In this document: one piece after another, positions 33,110-44,231 of the stretch | How the letters are laid out: each line of letters starts with the position of its first letter | Position numbering within the stretch: position 1 is the first letter of the stretch | Origin: Haplosporangium gracile | Lineage: Eukaryota; Mortierellomycota; Mortierellomycetes; Mortierellales; Mortierellaceae | Reading direction: 5' to 3' | Assembly (NCBI GenBank): GCA_015499985.1 | Contig: JAAAUF010000249.1 | Coordinates: forward strand, 1 to 45,377 | Length of the DNA stretch: 45,377 bases | Made by a program: the position numbers and the translations under genes | Notes under the pieces: model-generated | What the model was told of the DNA's origin: nothing | Seen by the model: the letters and a program-made list of their open reading frames with translations, nothing else | Database searches by the model: none

Positions 33110-36100
33110 CTATGCGCTTGATACTAGGGCAAGCGACACACCATATCGCATCGTGGATACAGAGACCACCTTGCGCGCCTTGTCCCGGACCGAAAATGAA
33201 TCGAAGTGAATCGTCCTCGGGGACATGCTACCGTCATCCATGATCCCCAAAGAGGGAACTCCTCCTCGCTGCTGTTGCCGCTGCTGTTTACCACTGGAAA
33301 CGTTGTGAATCGCAAGAATGCCTCCAAATCCTTGGCCCCAGGCATACATCTGTCCACTTTCACAGCATATCACCGTATGGAAGTCTCCACAGCTGATTTC
33401 CTTGACTCTGGGACCGACCCTGACCAATGTTGGATTCAAACGGCGGGATCGGAATCTTGATGACCCCGAAGATGAGATGCCGTCGCCACTGACATCAGAG
33501 GATGATGACATGAGACCTTCAAAGTTCATTGACGAACTGCTGGGAGACGAAAGTGGTGAATGCCCGAGATGACGACTGTGGCTTAGATGTAAAGGAGATG
33601 TCGACCCGGAACCCAGCGTCGAGGCCGACACTGTCGATCGAGCAGTAGCGCCCAACTGCCCAAATTCATCATCACCCATCGTAATAATCAATCCCGAGTT
33701 CGATAGGATCACCGTATGTCTCAGCCCTCCCAGCACCTGCTTGATCGACCTGCCCTTCCAATGCAATGCGACTGATCTCGGAACGTCTACAATCTCTTGT
33801 CCCTTGCGAGTTCTAGTGCTGCTGATAGACTGCTTCCATCGAGATGTCGAGCTCATAGTTGATTCGTATCCGAGCTGGCCAAAGGTGTTATCGCCCCACG
33901 CGTACAGATGATCCTGATCCCAAGCAAATGACCCAGTCTTATTGGCTCCGATTCCGAGAATGTTGATTGGCAGGTTCTCGACAAAGTGAGGCGAGAGGTC
34001 AAAAGACGCCTCACCACCGAACAATGGCGAGTGAGATAGTGTACGCAACCGTGCGAGTTGACCGTACTCGTTGGAGCCCCAGGAAATTACATCACCGGCA
34101 GCGTTGAGGATCAAGACATGGTTCTTGCCACAGACTACATCCTTAATTTTCTGGCTGTGTGAGCAGATCTGGATAGGTCGAGAAGCAGACTCTTGGTGGA
34201 GCAGCCCAACCTTGTTTCCACTCAAGTCCTATCAGTCCAAAGTAATAGAGGATATGTCTGTTCAATAAAGGCCAAATCTTAGCACATAACACTCCCACAG
34301 TCATCATATTTTCAGAGTTGAGTACTTACCTCGAAACAACCCCATCCCCACAGATCACCTGCCTCTGTCAGCAAGAAAGTTGCACTGTCAGAGCACACAA
34401 CCTTCACGATAGGTGACTCTAACGCGTCCATCCCATCAATCTCGACAAGAACTGGATGAAGAGCCGTGTCCTGACCATATCCTGCTCCATTGTCCGCACT
34501 GACGCTCCTTCCCAGTGCAGTCTCAATATCCCGGTCGCAGGCGCCCCGCGTCGATGGCAGTCTAGAGTCTGACAACTCGTCAGTGTTGGTCTCCCAGCAA
34601 GAGTACACTTGATTCGTCCGTGTAACAACGACAATATGACATCGACCCGACGCGACCATACGAACATCCACGGCCTGGAAGCTCAACCAACCATGCTGCT
34701 GCTTGGTCAATGACGACATGCTCCGAGATTTGATCTTGATACCCATCGACGAGGTGATCGAGTTATTTAGTCGTCCCTTCGAGCCCACACTCTTTCCTTC
34801 AGCACTAGCGTATCCCGACAACACATCCGCAGATCCTGACCCAAGAGAACCAGTATTTGACTGAAGGGATGACGGATACGACCACGACCATGATGAGCCT
34901 ACCGTGCCATCTGAGTGTCTCGAGTCGATGGACTGTGTCGGAGACAATGATGACCAAGGAGACGAACTTCCACTTTCTGGATGTGACGGAGGATCCTTGG
35001 AAAGGAAACTAGTATGGGGTCTAATTGGACGAACGATGATCATATCCAAGGGTTGTTGGCGTGCACGTGGGGGCGCAGTAAGAATAGCCTCGGTCGCCTC
35101 AATCCTGGCTCTCCTGCTTTCCTGAGCTGGTGCTGGTGGTGACTGAATAAGCTCGCTGGACATGTTCATGGCAGACCCACTACTGCGTTTCGGTAGGTTC
35201 ATCTTTAGTCCACCATTGTCTTGCAGCAGTTCTTGGAGATTGGTCGATGAAAAAGAAAATTCTTCTTTTGCAGACTGATAAGCAGAGGTGGGTGTGCTCA
35301 GCTCCGAAGAGATGTCATCACAGGGTCGTGGTGTAGAAAAATCAGAATACGGGGACCCCGTCACACGCGAGGCCAACGACAGAGGGGACTGGGAATGGGT
35401 GGTTGAGTGAGGAGTCATATGTCGTCGGTGGTCGCTGTTACTTTTACGGCGCTGCAGGATTTGTTGACAATGCTCCTTGGAGGTGACGATCGGCACAGTA
35501 ACCGGGAGAGTACGGCCGGCTCCAACCTGATCCGCTAGCAAAGAATCGCTCATTGTGTCTGCTGTATTGTCCTCTGCAAACAGCTGGTGAGCCTCGGGCG
35601 ACTGAGGTAGAAGTGGGAGTGATTCCAAGAACTCGCCCAGAATCAATTTTTGGGCAGGAAATGTATCAAGTGTTGGAGGTTGGTATAGTTTCTGGGATTC
35701 AGGAGAGTGGGGCAGAGGAGGGAGCGACCTCAAGAACTCTTCCATGATAATCTCTTTAGCAGTTCCTGCTGAATGCGTCTGAAATGACCGTCTGGACTCT
35801 GGTGACTGAGGCAAAGGTGGAAACGACATCAGGAACTCGTCAGGGATGGATTCCTTTGCAGCGGCTCCGGAATGAGGCAGTGATGGCGAATGATGAGACT
35901 GCAACCATGGAGAGTCTCGGCTGTTCCTTTGTGGAGGGAGGAGTGGTGACCTTGGAGCGATTGGACTGTAGCGATCTGGTATGTTAGTATCACTCATGAA
36001 CGAAAAGTTGTAGTCGTTTTCAGGGAGGGTCTCGGACAACAACGAAGGGATCCCTCGCCCTGCGGCAGCCTGTTGTTCGTCGAAATCTTGCTCCAAGTTT

Positions 36101-37796
36101 GACATGAAGATACAGGTCCTGTCCGCCATGGTCATGTTGGCTTCGTCAAAACACTGTTCACTGTCGTGGTCACTCTCATGTCCTGCTTCCTGCTCGATAG
36201 GGTTGTTACCAATGTCCGAGTCGTTGCTGTCGCTCAGGATGCTGAGATTCCTTGCCATCATGTCCGAGAGGGTAATGTCTCTGAGATCTACAATACACAT
36301 AGAAGATGAGCAGTGTTGTCAGTATTATCCGTTGTCACCTTGTAACAAAGGCTGTTTCCTATCATTGAATATCATGTATTACCTTCCTCAGATCCACGTA
36401 GATATTCATGCAGCCCATCCTCCTCATCCTCCTCACCTTCTTCAGCCTGAGAAAGGTGATTATCCCATACATCCTGCACGCCGAGGTCTGGTATCCAATC
36501 TACTATCTTTCTTGCTTGTAGTGCCTTTGTCGAAGTACTGATCCTGTTACGATCGCGCTCTGCAATCACGCCTTCTACGGTGTATGACTCCGAGAGAGGG
36601 CTGATTGGGGGTGATGTTGATGAATGCGGTGAAGGGGGCGAAGGGGTCGACGTGACCGTTTCTGATCGAGGTCGGATCCCTACTCTGACTCCCAGCTTAG
36701 AGGCTGGAGATACCCCGTGGATGGCGCCAGAACCCAAAGACGACCGTGGAGAAACGCCACGCGCTACTACTGAGGGTATCCGTTGCTGAAAACCTTGAAG
36801 CTCATGTGAGCCTCCATCACGAATCAAATCGGAGTATGGCGACAGCGGTGGATGCCTCACCAGACCGGAAGTTGGTTCCAAGACAGCATTTGGTCCATTA
36901 AAGGGTAAGGCTGGAGAGAACTGAGAGCCAAAAGGTGAACCTCTAGGAGAAAACAATTGATCCAAATCGTCGTACGAGCCCTCGTTATCCAGTTCCGAGT
37001 CCATCTCCTTCTCTATCTGCTCAAGAGCCAGCAGTTCCAGTCGTACCTCCTGCGCCTTGGCTCGTATAAGCTCTCTCCGACCCTGTCTGGCCTCCAACTT
37101 TGTAGCCCGTTGAGTCTGTTCGATCGAAGATGTATCGACAAACATACCTGGAGATGAGTGTATGATGGGCGAAGGGGGTAGTGCTACCTCTGCAGCATTG
37201 ACAGTACAGGGACCACGGGCATGGGGCGGCGTGATATGATTCTGTGGTGGATGTTGGTAAACTGCAGCCTGAGAACGCATCTTCAGGAAGAGGGAAATCA
37301 AAGGGTCTGAGGGCGGTGGTGCGTATTCATGACGAGGGCCAACATCTTTTATCCTCTGGCGCTGGTTTTGATTAAGCAAAGAAGTTTGTTGACGTTGATA
37401 TGGCGAGGCGGAAGATGCATTGTCGTAACGTTTGTAGATTCCAGCTGGCCGCTGTTGTTGGTCAAGAGTCGGCTGATAATAGCTTGGTCGAAGAGAAGTT
37501 GTTGTTGTTGTTGTTGTTGTTGGAAGGAAAGTGCTCTTTTGTCCGTGAGCTTTAGAGGTGGTCGGTGCTCTGAAGGAGCCTGGTTTGCCCAACGAGAAGG
37601 TGTAACCGGGGTTTGTTGAGGCAGAAGCAGGGGGAGTGGGTGAGAGGGTTGAGAGTGGCGATATGGGCGATGATGGAGACGAGTGCAGAGGGGAAGGACG
37701 TGGATGGACATTGAGAAAAGGTTTTTGCTGTGTCCTTTGGTAGTTGGTGGTATTGCTACTGCTAGTGCTGTTGCTATTGTTGTTTTGCCTGTACAT
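33110..37796 (-). CDS. RCC1-type beta-propeller protein with very long N-terminal extension
   Basis: Three exons on the minus strand (37796-36383, 36287-34330, 34228-33110) join in phase to 1,496 residues. About the last 490 residues form RCC1 repeats with the blades DVISWGSNEYGQLAR, LYAWGDNTFGQLG, IITMGDDEFGQLG and MYAWGQG. One blade, WGWGCFEDLSGNKVGLL, resembles the blade special to true RCC1/Prp20 (RanGEF) rather than to generic RCC1-repeat proteins. The first 1,000 residues are Ser/Pro/Gln-rich. They include a basic helical stretch (RATKLEARQGRRELI) and three imperfect copies of EFLxSxPPLPxSPE at about residues 612-702 (plus-strand 35596-35862). There is no signal peptide or membrane span. 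A bona fide RCC1 is usually 420-550 residues. By eye, residues known to matter for Ran exchange are changed, so a RanGEF role is doubtful. Confidence 0.8.
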
Positions 37797-38537
37797 GCTT
37801 CTGCTGTGGTATGTGGGAGTGAATCGGTGGATGTATGTCTATGGAAGTGAATGGATTATGGATGCGCGTGGGAGGTGAGTGGAGACGAGGAGGAGGAAGA
37901 AGAAGTGAAGGAAAGGAAAGAAAAGAAAGAGGAGAGGGGTGGAGAAGGAAAAAAGTAAAAGACAGAAAGGATGGCGATGTAGGAACAAAGAGAAAGAGTG
38001 AGGGAGCAATGATCTGTGGGATTTGATCCTGACTTCTCCTGCAGCAGCAAATCGAACCAGCACGGATCGTCGTCCGAGGTTCCATTCACAACTTGAGCAT
38101 AAATCAGCATTTCTTTTCACTCACACATACATACACTAACTGAATAATGCCTAAGGCAGAGGAAGAGGAACCACTTAGGGTGTGTCCACTCTTTATCACG
38201 TCCTTTCTTTCCGGAGCAACTTCACATGTTGTGACACGGTACCCAAGAAGTTCAAATGCGAGGGTTTTAATTATCTACTTGGCAAAAGCCAATGGGAGGC
38301 GTCAGGGACTCTATTCCAGATCCTGCAGGTCAAGAGGTGTGGTGCCCTGTTTGTGTCATCCTTTTCTCGTCTTATCTCCTTCCTCAGTCCTCATTCTCTA
38401 ATTCTGTCGCAGACTCCTTCCTCTGCCTGCTTGTTCGGTTGCTCCTGCTTTTACGTTGTCGCAAGAGGTGGTATAGATGGCAGAAAGTTGTTGTCGTCGA
38501 TTTCCTTGCTGTAAATTCGATAGATCGCGCGTGCGTC
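37797..38537. promoter_or_regulatory. Promoter of the RCC1-like gene, SEC72 3' region, and an uncertain frame
   Basis: The first 200 bp are strongly purine-rich on the + strand, the sense-pyrimidine promoter pattern of this window. From 38147 an ATG-started frame (MPKAEEEEPLR) runs on the + strand, and an overlapping frame from about 38182 has protein-like composition (PKKFKCEGFNYLLGKSQW). They are in different frames with no convincing intron between them, so a small gene or decayed fragment is possible but not supported. Confidence 0.3.
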
Positions 38538-39131
38538 TTACTCGTCCTGAGCCTCCTCTGCGGCAAGGGCGGTCTCGGCCTCTTTGAGGGCCTTCTGGAT
38601 CTCTGCGCTCTCGGGGTCAAACATCAATCCCAGCTTGAGTGCCTGGACACCCTCCTCAAGACGTCCCATTCCAAACAAGGCCCTGCCCAGACGGAAGTGA
38701 CCCTTAGACCAGGGGCGCTTCAACTCGATGACACCCTCGGCGTCCACATAGGCGTTGACCCATTCCTTACGGGCAATATAGGCAGCCGAGCGATTGCACA
38801 GCAGGACGGCGAGCTCCTCACGAGCGAGCTGTGTGGGTTCCCAGAGGGGGCGGTCAAAGGCGATGTTGATGGCGTTGGTATAGGCGACGATGGCTTCCTG
38901 ATGACGCTGTGCGCGGAAAAAGGTGTTTCCTTCCTCGCGCATCTTTGCAATCTGCTGCGATCGCAGGGGGAGGACAGCCCCTGGGGGAGGCACTTGACCG
39001 TTAGTGGACTTGAGATGGCGGGTGAGGTCGTTGATCTCGAGAAAGGACTGGTTACACTCTGAGCAGACCTCGTTCTTGTGTTGGGCGCAGACGACCTTGT
39101 CGTTGGTGATCTGGAGGTCGACGACAGACAT
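38538..39131 (-). CDS. SEC72: ER translocation complex subunit SEC72
   Basis: A single exon of 197 residues. A short N-terminal Cys/His segment (C15, H18, C23, C26) precedes PPPGAVLPLRSQQIAKMREEGN, written here in part: PPPGAVLP then KMREEGN. Three TPR-like repeats follow (EAIVAYTNAINIAFDRP, LCNRSAAYIARKEWVNAY and GHFRLGRALFGMGRL), ending in an acidic Glu/Ala helix. This order and RPLWEP fit fungal Sec72, the soluble TPR subunit of the Sec63 complex, which with Sec71 docks Hsp70 (Ssb1/Ssa) at the ER translocon for post-translational import. The start at 39131 is the only one that keeps the Cys/His segment. It diverges from RFC4, sharing a 261-bp promoter. Confidence 0.85.
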   Translation of the reverse strand: MSVVDLQITNDKVVCAQHKNEVCSECNQSFLEINDLTRHLKSTNGQVPPPGAVLPLRSQQIAKMREEGNTFFRAQRHQEAIVAYTNAINIAFDRPLWEPTQLAREELAVLLCNRSAAYIARKEWVNAYVDAEGVIELKRPWSKGHFRLGRALFGMGRLEEGVQALKLGLMFDPESAEIQKALKEAETALAAEEAQDE

Positions 39132-39392
39132 GATGATGTTGTAGATAAGGAGTGGTGGAGTGTTGAAAGGAAGGGAATAAAGTAGATGATGGCGCTTCTT
39201 TTTTTCTTTCACAGAGTAAAGTAAGGTAGTGGTTGGTGGTTGGGGTAGTTGAAAACCCTTAAGGTAAAGAGCCAATGGGAACGCAACAACGGGCGTGAGC
39301 ACTAAAATGGTGGCGTCGTGAACAAACAAAAACAGATTCTCTTCGCGCTCACACTCTTTCGATCACTCAACTCTCTTTCTCAACAACAAATA
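39132..39392. promoter_or_regulatory. Shared divergent promoter of SEC72 and RFC4
   Basis: Only 261 bp separate two start codons facing away from each other, so the two promoters must overlap or be one bidirectional unit. A T-rich run lies at 39198-39208; no clear TATA box is seen. Confidence 0.55.
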
Positions 39393-40982
39393 ATGGCAAG
39401 CAGTAACGGAACCTCATCAGCACCCTCAACAGCAGCACAGGTTGCAAACCTCAACGCACAGTTTAAGGGAAACGTCGACTCTTATGAACTGCCATGGTAA
39501 AAATACATCATTCATACCTTCAAATTCAACACTCGCACAATCGCCGGAATCAGACATAGACCACAATTGTAAACTGGTGTTGCTTGTTGTTGTTATTGGA
39601 CTCTTGTAGGGTTGAAAAGTACAGACCCGAGGTGCTCAAGGATATTGTCGGAAATGAAGAAACTGTCGAACGACTCCAGTTAATCGCCAACAAAGGAAAC
39701 ATGCCACATATGATTATCTCGGTACGTGTTTTGTGCCTCCTCAGTTGTGTGTGTTTCCAGGTACAGGACATTGTATTTGGCGCGGATGGAAATAAGCTCA
39801 CACTATGCGGTGTTTATTGGGCTTTGGAAAATAGGGATCCCCTGGTATCGGAAAAACGACAAGTGTTCTGTGCCTGGCTCATGAGTTGCTCGGTCCTGCT
39901 TTCAAGGAGGGTGTCCTTGAATTGAACGCCTCAGACGATCGGTAAGAATAACCTTAGCAGGACCATGCGGATAAGAGGCTTTGCTTTCTACTCGTTTACC
40001 AGTCACTTACATCAAAAAACTTTATGCCTATGATATCAATAGTGGAATTGATGTCGTTCGAAACAAGATCAAGACCTTTGCTCAAAAGAAGGTGACGTTG
40101 CCCGCAGGACGACACAAGATTGTTATTCTGGATGAGGCAGATAGTATGACGGCAGGAGCCCAGCAGGCACTTCGACGCACTATGGAGATATACTCGAGCA
40201 CAACGCGCTTCGCTCTCGCCTGCAACCAGTCCAGCAAGATCATCGAACCTATTCAGAGTCGATGCGCCATGCTGCGATACACAAAGTTGACTGATAAGCA
40301 GGTCCTTCAACGTCTGATGGAGATTTGCGACGCTGAGAAGGTATACACGGCCATTCATGTCCGCCTATGGCAGTTTGGACACTGCGCGTAAAGCCATAGC
40401 AATAAGCCAATTAATTGTTATCATTGCCGTGAACGTGACTAGGTGAAATACAATGCAGCCGGATTGGAGGCGCTCATTTTTACAGCAGAGGGCGATATGC
40501 GTCAGGCTATTAACAACTTGCAGTCGACATGGTCAGGATTCGGATATGTCAATGACGAGAACGTCTTTAAAGTCTGCGATCAGCCTCACCCAGTCATGGT
40601 CAACGCCATTATTGCTAGCTGTTTGCAGGTTAATGTGGACAATGCACTGCAGGGCATTCATCAGCTGTGGCGCCAAGGTTACAGTGCTGTTGATATTATC
40701 ACAACGCTCTTCAGGGTCGTCAAGTTTTACGACGGCATGCCCGAGTACATGAAGCTCGACTATATCAAGGTATCACATCAATTTGCTTTAGATGCGGCGG
40801 CTAGTTGTGAACGATTGGTCGGATGTATAACCTAATCCGGCATCCTCATTATTATATTTGCACAGGAAATTGGATTGACGCATATGAAGATCCTGGAGGG
40901 AGTTACTTCGCTTGTTCAGCTCGGCGGTTTGATTTCTAGGCTTTGCAAGCTCTCCATGGATTCTTCCAGCTTTGCAGTATGA
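39393..40982 (+). CDS. RFC4: Replication factor C subunit 4 (human RFC2 equivalent)
   Basis: Six exons, 39393-39496, 39610-39721, 39835-39941, 40043-40340, 40443-40769 and 40866-40982, join in phase to 354 residues, the same length as human RFC2. The product is an AAA+ clamp-loader small subunit. [18 protein letters not shown] is RFC box II and [10 protein letters not shown] (73-82) Walker [20 protein letters not shown] (Walker B, from about 137) and SRC with its arginine finger (180-182) follow. The C-terminal collar has EIGLTHMKI. The orthology to yeast Rfc4 rests on the [15 protein letters not shown] start and HPVMVNAII region. The pentamer loads PCNA for DNA replication and repair. Five introns of 96-113 nt are all GT-AG. 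It is tail to tail with the G-patch gene, 102 bp apart. Confidence 0.96.
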
Positions 40983-41084
40983 GCAAGGGCGACTGGCAAA
41001 TAGTCTTCTTTAGGAAGCAAGTAAAGAAACGAAAATGAAAATGCAGGTGTATATTGTACAATGAGTGTATGATAATTGGATGGT

Positions 41085-42250
41085 CTAGTTAGTCTTCTCC
41101 TTCTTGGATTTCTTGCTGGGCCGTGGCTCATCCTCGTCGGCACTGCGCTTCTTTGACTTTTTCTCTTCCTTGCTCTTCTTTTCCTTCTTGACCGTCTTTT
41201 CCTTCTTCTCCTTCGACTCGCTCTTCTCCTTCTTCTCCTTCGTCTCCTTGGGCTGCTTCTTCTCCTTTGGCTGCTTCTTCTCTACCTTCGACTTTTTCTC
41301 CTTCTTGTTCTTCTTGTCCTTCTTGTCTTTCTTCTCCTTCTTTCCCTTCTTCTCCTTCTTCTCCTCAGCAGCGGTCGTTCTGCTCTTCTTAGGCTTCTCC
41401 GAACCATCATCGATCAAAAGCTCCGTCATGACACGGCCAAGCTTTCCAGGTTGCTCGCTACGTGCGCCCTTTCTGGCGGTTCTGCCCTCGCAAGCCTCAA
41501 ACAACTCCTTATCCGAAACCTTGACACTGTAGTCCCTGTAAGCGTCTCCCTCAGTAGCCTTGAGTTCGTCGTAACCTTCGGCTCTGGCCGCAAAACTGGA
41601 CGCACTGGTGGTGAAATCCTTGTTGGTCCTCTTTGCCTCCTCGGTCGCCGCACTCGATGCAGATGCCTTGACGAATCCAAAGAGCCACGATGGTCCTGAT
41701 TTGGCGGGGGCTGCAGGCTTGGGCTCGGCATCGTCGCCATCGAGTGCATAGTCGTCGCGGGGTGTCATACTGCCCATGGTCGTTGGGGTCGAGGTTCCTG
41801 AAGTGTCGGTGGAGCTCGAAGCGGCTGCGGTAGAGCGCGAAGGTCCTGCGGGTCTAGAGGTCGATATGATTCCCATGCGCGAGGTCTGGATGTCCGAGGG
41901 TGCTTGCTTCTCGACCTTGACCTCACCGGACTCGTCCTTGTTCACCTGAATGTTGGCGGCAGACTTGTTGAAGACATGGTCCCACCAGGCAAAGTCCCAC
42001 TTGTCCAATTTTCCTCCAAGCTATTGTTCCATGATATGAAAAATGTCAATTGATTAGCTTGCTATTGTTGAGACATGATTTGGGCGCAATTGGAAGTTTC
42101 GGGCATAGGGCATATCGAGAATCGACTTACCCCCTTCGTGTCGTTCTTCTTGGTGACGGAAATACTCTTCTTGATACCGTCCTTGTTCTTTCCGAGACCG
42201 TCACCGCTCTTCCATCCAAACTTGGCAAGCTGCTTCTCTGCGAACGACAT
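41085..42250 (-). CDS. GPATCH4: Nucleolar G-patch protein, GPATCH4-like
   Basis: Two exons on the minus strand, 42250-42131 and 42020-41085, give 351 residues. The N-terminus is a G-patch (MSFAEKQLAKFGWKSGDGLG, then GIKKSISVTKKND), followed by WDFAWWDHVFNKSAANI, the block that in GPATCH4 follows the G-patch as WWNELFNKTAAN. G-patches recruit and activate DEAH helicases of the DHX15/Prp43 type; GPATCH4 works in rRNA maturation. The middle is Ser/Thr-rich. From about residue 230 the protein is an uninterrupted Lys/Glu tail of KKEKK and KKDKK units. Yeast Tma23 and Pxr1 share the layout, so the symbol is tentative. The 110-nt intron is bounded by GTAAGT and ATAG. Confidence 0.8.
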
Positions 42251-42548
42251 GGCGCAATTCCGACGGTTCTGGGTTGATGATGGGATGGGAGGAGAAAAGT
42301 GAAGAGCAGAGATTCAAGGTCCAGTGGCAGCCATGCTTCTTTTTTGAGTGCCTTGAATAGGGTGCCTCAAAAAAAAAAGAAAGGGCCTCTACACGTGACA
42401 GATGTTTACAATGCCGGTAAAAGACAGTCACTTTCGTTCCTGAGCCTTGAGTCTCAAAGTGGCAATTTCTCCTTTCACCTCCGGATGGCGGAATTTGATC
42501 ACCTTCTTTAGTCTCTCCTCCTCCTCTTTACATCCACTCGAACTCACC
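42251..42548. promoter_or_regulatory. Shared divergent promoter of the G-patch gene and OXA1
   Basis: 298 bp between two start codons facing away from each other. It holds a 10-A run near 42370 and a short CT-rich leader just before OXA1. Confidence 0.5.
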
Positions 42549-44231
42549 ATGCTTCGCATCAGCAGCCGCGCCCAGCCAGCCCTGTAAGCCATTCTTCACT
42601 CTTGTCATAACGACACTACTGGAGCAACACAACCTCCTAGTTCGGAATACTTACTTTGTTCTTTTGACCTCGTCGTTCCTGGTTCTTTTCCCTTTAATTC
42701 CAGGTCGGCTGTTGCCAGACAAGTAAGTCACGGTCAGCATAGGCGGCTCTTGGAACTCGACAACCATTTCTGTTGTCAGCTCAAAGGAAAACCGTTACTT
42801 TCATTCTGGATACAACGTCGGCCTAACCACATCGTTTTCAATTGTAATAGTATGCTTTCCGCGTTACGAACGTGAGATCGACTGGAATTGTTCGCCCTGT
42901 TGTTGTTAGACAGATGTTGGTTCCTTCGATGGGTACCGGACTTTACCGCCACATGTCGACCGAGACCCCCAAGGCTGCTTTCATCGACCCTACCACTATT
43001 GCTGCCGCTGCTTCATCGACCAACGACACCAAGGAGGAGGCTGTTGCTGCTGCTTCGACCGCGGATTCGGTCTTCCCCTCAGCAGCAGAGGTCATTGAGA
43101 ACGCCACAGAGGAGGCGATTGCTACCACCACCGCCACGACAACCTCTGCCATTTCGGAGATCGCAGCACAGAATGCAGAGTCAATCACTCAGGTGGCTAT
43201 GAAGTATGGCGATCTGAAGGCCATGGGCTTGGTCAACTTTACGCCCGTGGGAGCATTGGAGACTGTCCTGGAGGCTGTTCACATTTCAACTGGATTGCCC
43301 TGGTGGGCTACCATTGCTGCCACGACGGTCATGATCCGTACGGCCTTGGTGCCCTTTATCGTCAAATTGCAGGGCAACACTGCTCGTCTTCACAACGTCA
43401 AGCCTCAGTTGGAGCGTTTGACCGAGAACATGAAGCTCGCCAAGGAGACCAACGATACGGCTGCTTTGGCTCGTTTCTCGGCCCAGACTCAGGAGCTCTT
43501 TGCCAAGAACGACTGCAACCCCTTGAAGTCCTTGATGTTGCCCCTGTTGCAGGCCCCCGTCATGATCTCGTTTTATTTGGCTCTGAGGGATATGGCCAGC
43601 TTGCCCGTCCCACAGTTTAGGGAGGGCGGTATTAGCTGGTTCACGGATCTGACAGTTGCTGATCCTACTTATGTCTTGCCCGTTGCTTCATCGCTCGGAT
43701 TCTTGGCAATCATGGAGCTTGGAAGCGAGGCTGGCGGTGTTGCTCAGCCCAAGGCTATGAAGAACGTTATGCGTGTCATGGCTGTTGCCATGGTCCCCTT
43801 GACCATGAACTTTCCCTCTGTGAGTTTGCTTTTGAATGATTTTGATTTAAGGATATGGCGTTGCAGGAATACTATGAAAGTTCTCAGGAGCGAAAGTGAA
43901 ATTATGATCTAAGACTAAACTAACGCCCTTATTATTTTTGTATTAATCATAATAGGCGATCTTTGTGTACTGGTTGACGTCGAACGTATTCACGGCTGGT
44001 CAAATCCTGTTCTTCAAGGCGCCAGCAGTGCGTAAGCTCTTCAACATCCCCCAATTGATCAACCACCCCAAGCCCAAGGTTGCGGTCAAGCAGCCCGGAT
44101 TCATGGAGTCGTTCAAAGCGTCGTATGAGGGAGGCTTGGCTGCCAAGCAGAAGGAGCTTGCTATTACTAAGGATCGCGAGAACAAGGCGGCGGCACAAAA
44201 GTTGCGTCGCCAGAACCGCAAGAGAATTTAG
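42549..44231 (+). CDS. OXA1: Mitochondrial inner membrane insertase OXA1
   Basis: Four exons, 42549-42583, 42704-42722, 42851-43819 and 43956-44231, join in phase to 432 residues. Exon 2 is only 19 nt. The N-terminus (MLRISSRAQPAL and onward) is Arg-rich and free of acidic residues, a mitochondrial presequence. An Ala/Thr-rich linker follows, then the YidC/Oxa1 domain: a first core span near LPWWATIAATTVMIRTALVP with the conserved Arg, a helical hairpin (TARLHNVKPQLERL), the span SLMLPLLQAPVMISFYLALR, and two more spans ending in AIFVYWLTSNVF. The C-terminus is a basic helix (KELAITKDRENKAAAQKL) that in Oxa1 binds the mitoribosome. It inserts mitochondrially made and some imported proteins into the inner membrane. 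Confidence 0.94.

Noticed and set aside
38147..38514. Possible small gene on the + strand between the RCC1-like gene and SEC72
   Set aside because: Two frames look partly protein-like, but no splice plan links them and no family is recognised; kept only as a note in the region entry.
41104..41532. Open frame opposite the G-patch gene
   Set aside because: It is the antisense of the Lys/Glu repeat tail (Phe/Ser runs) and has no independent support.
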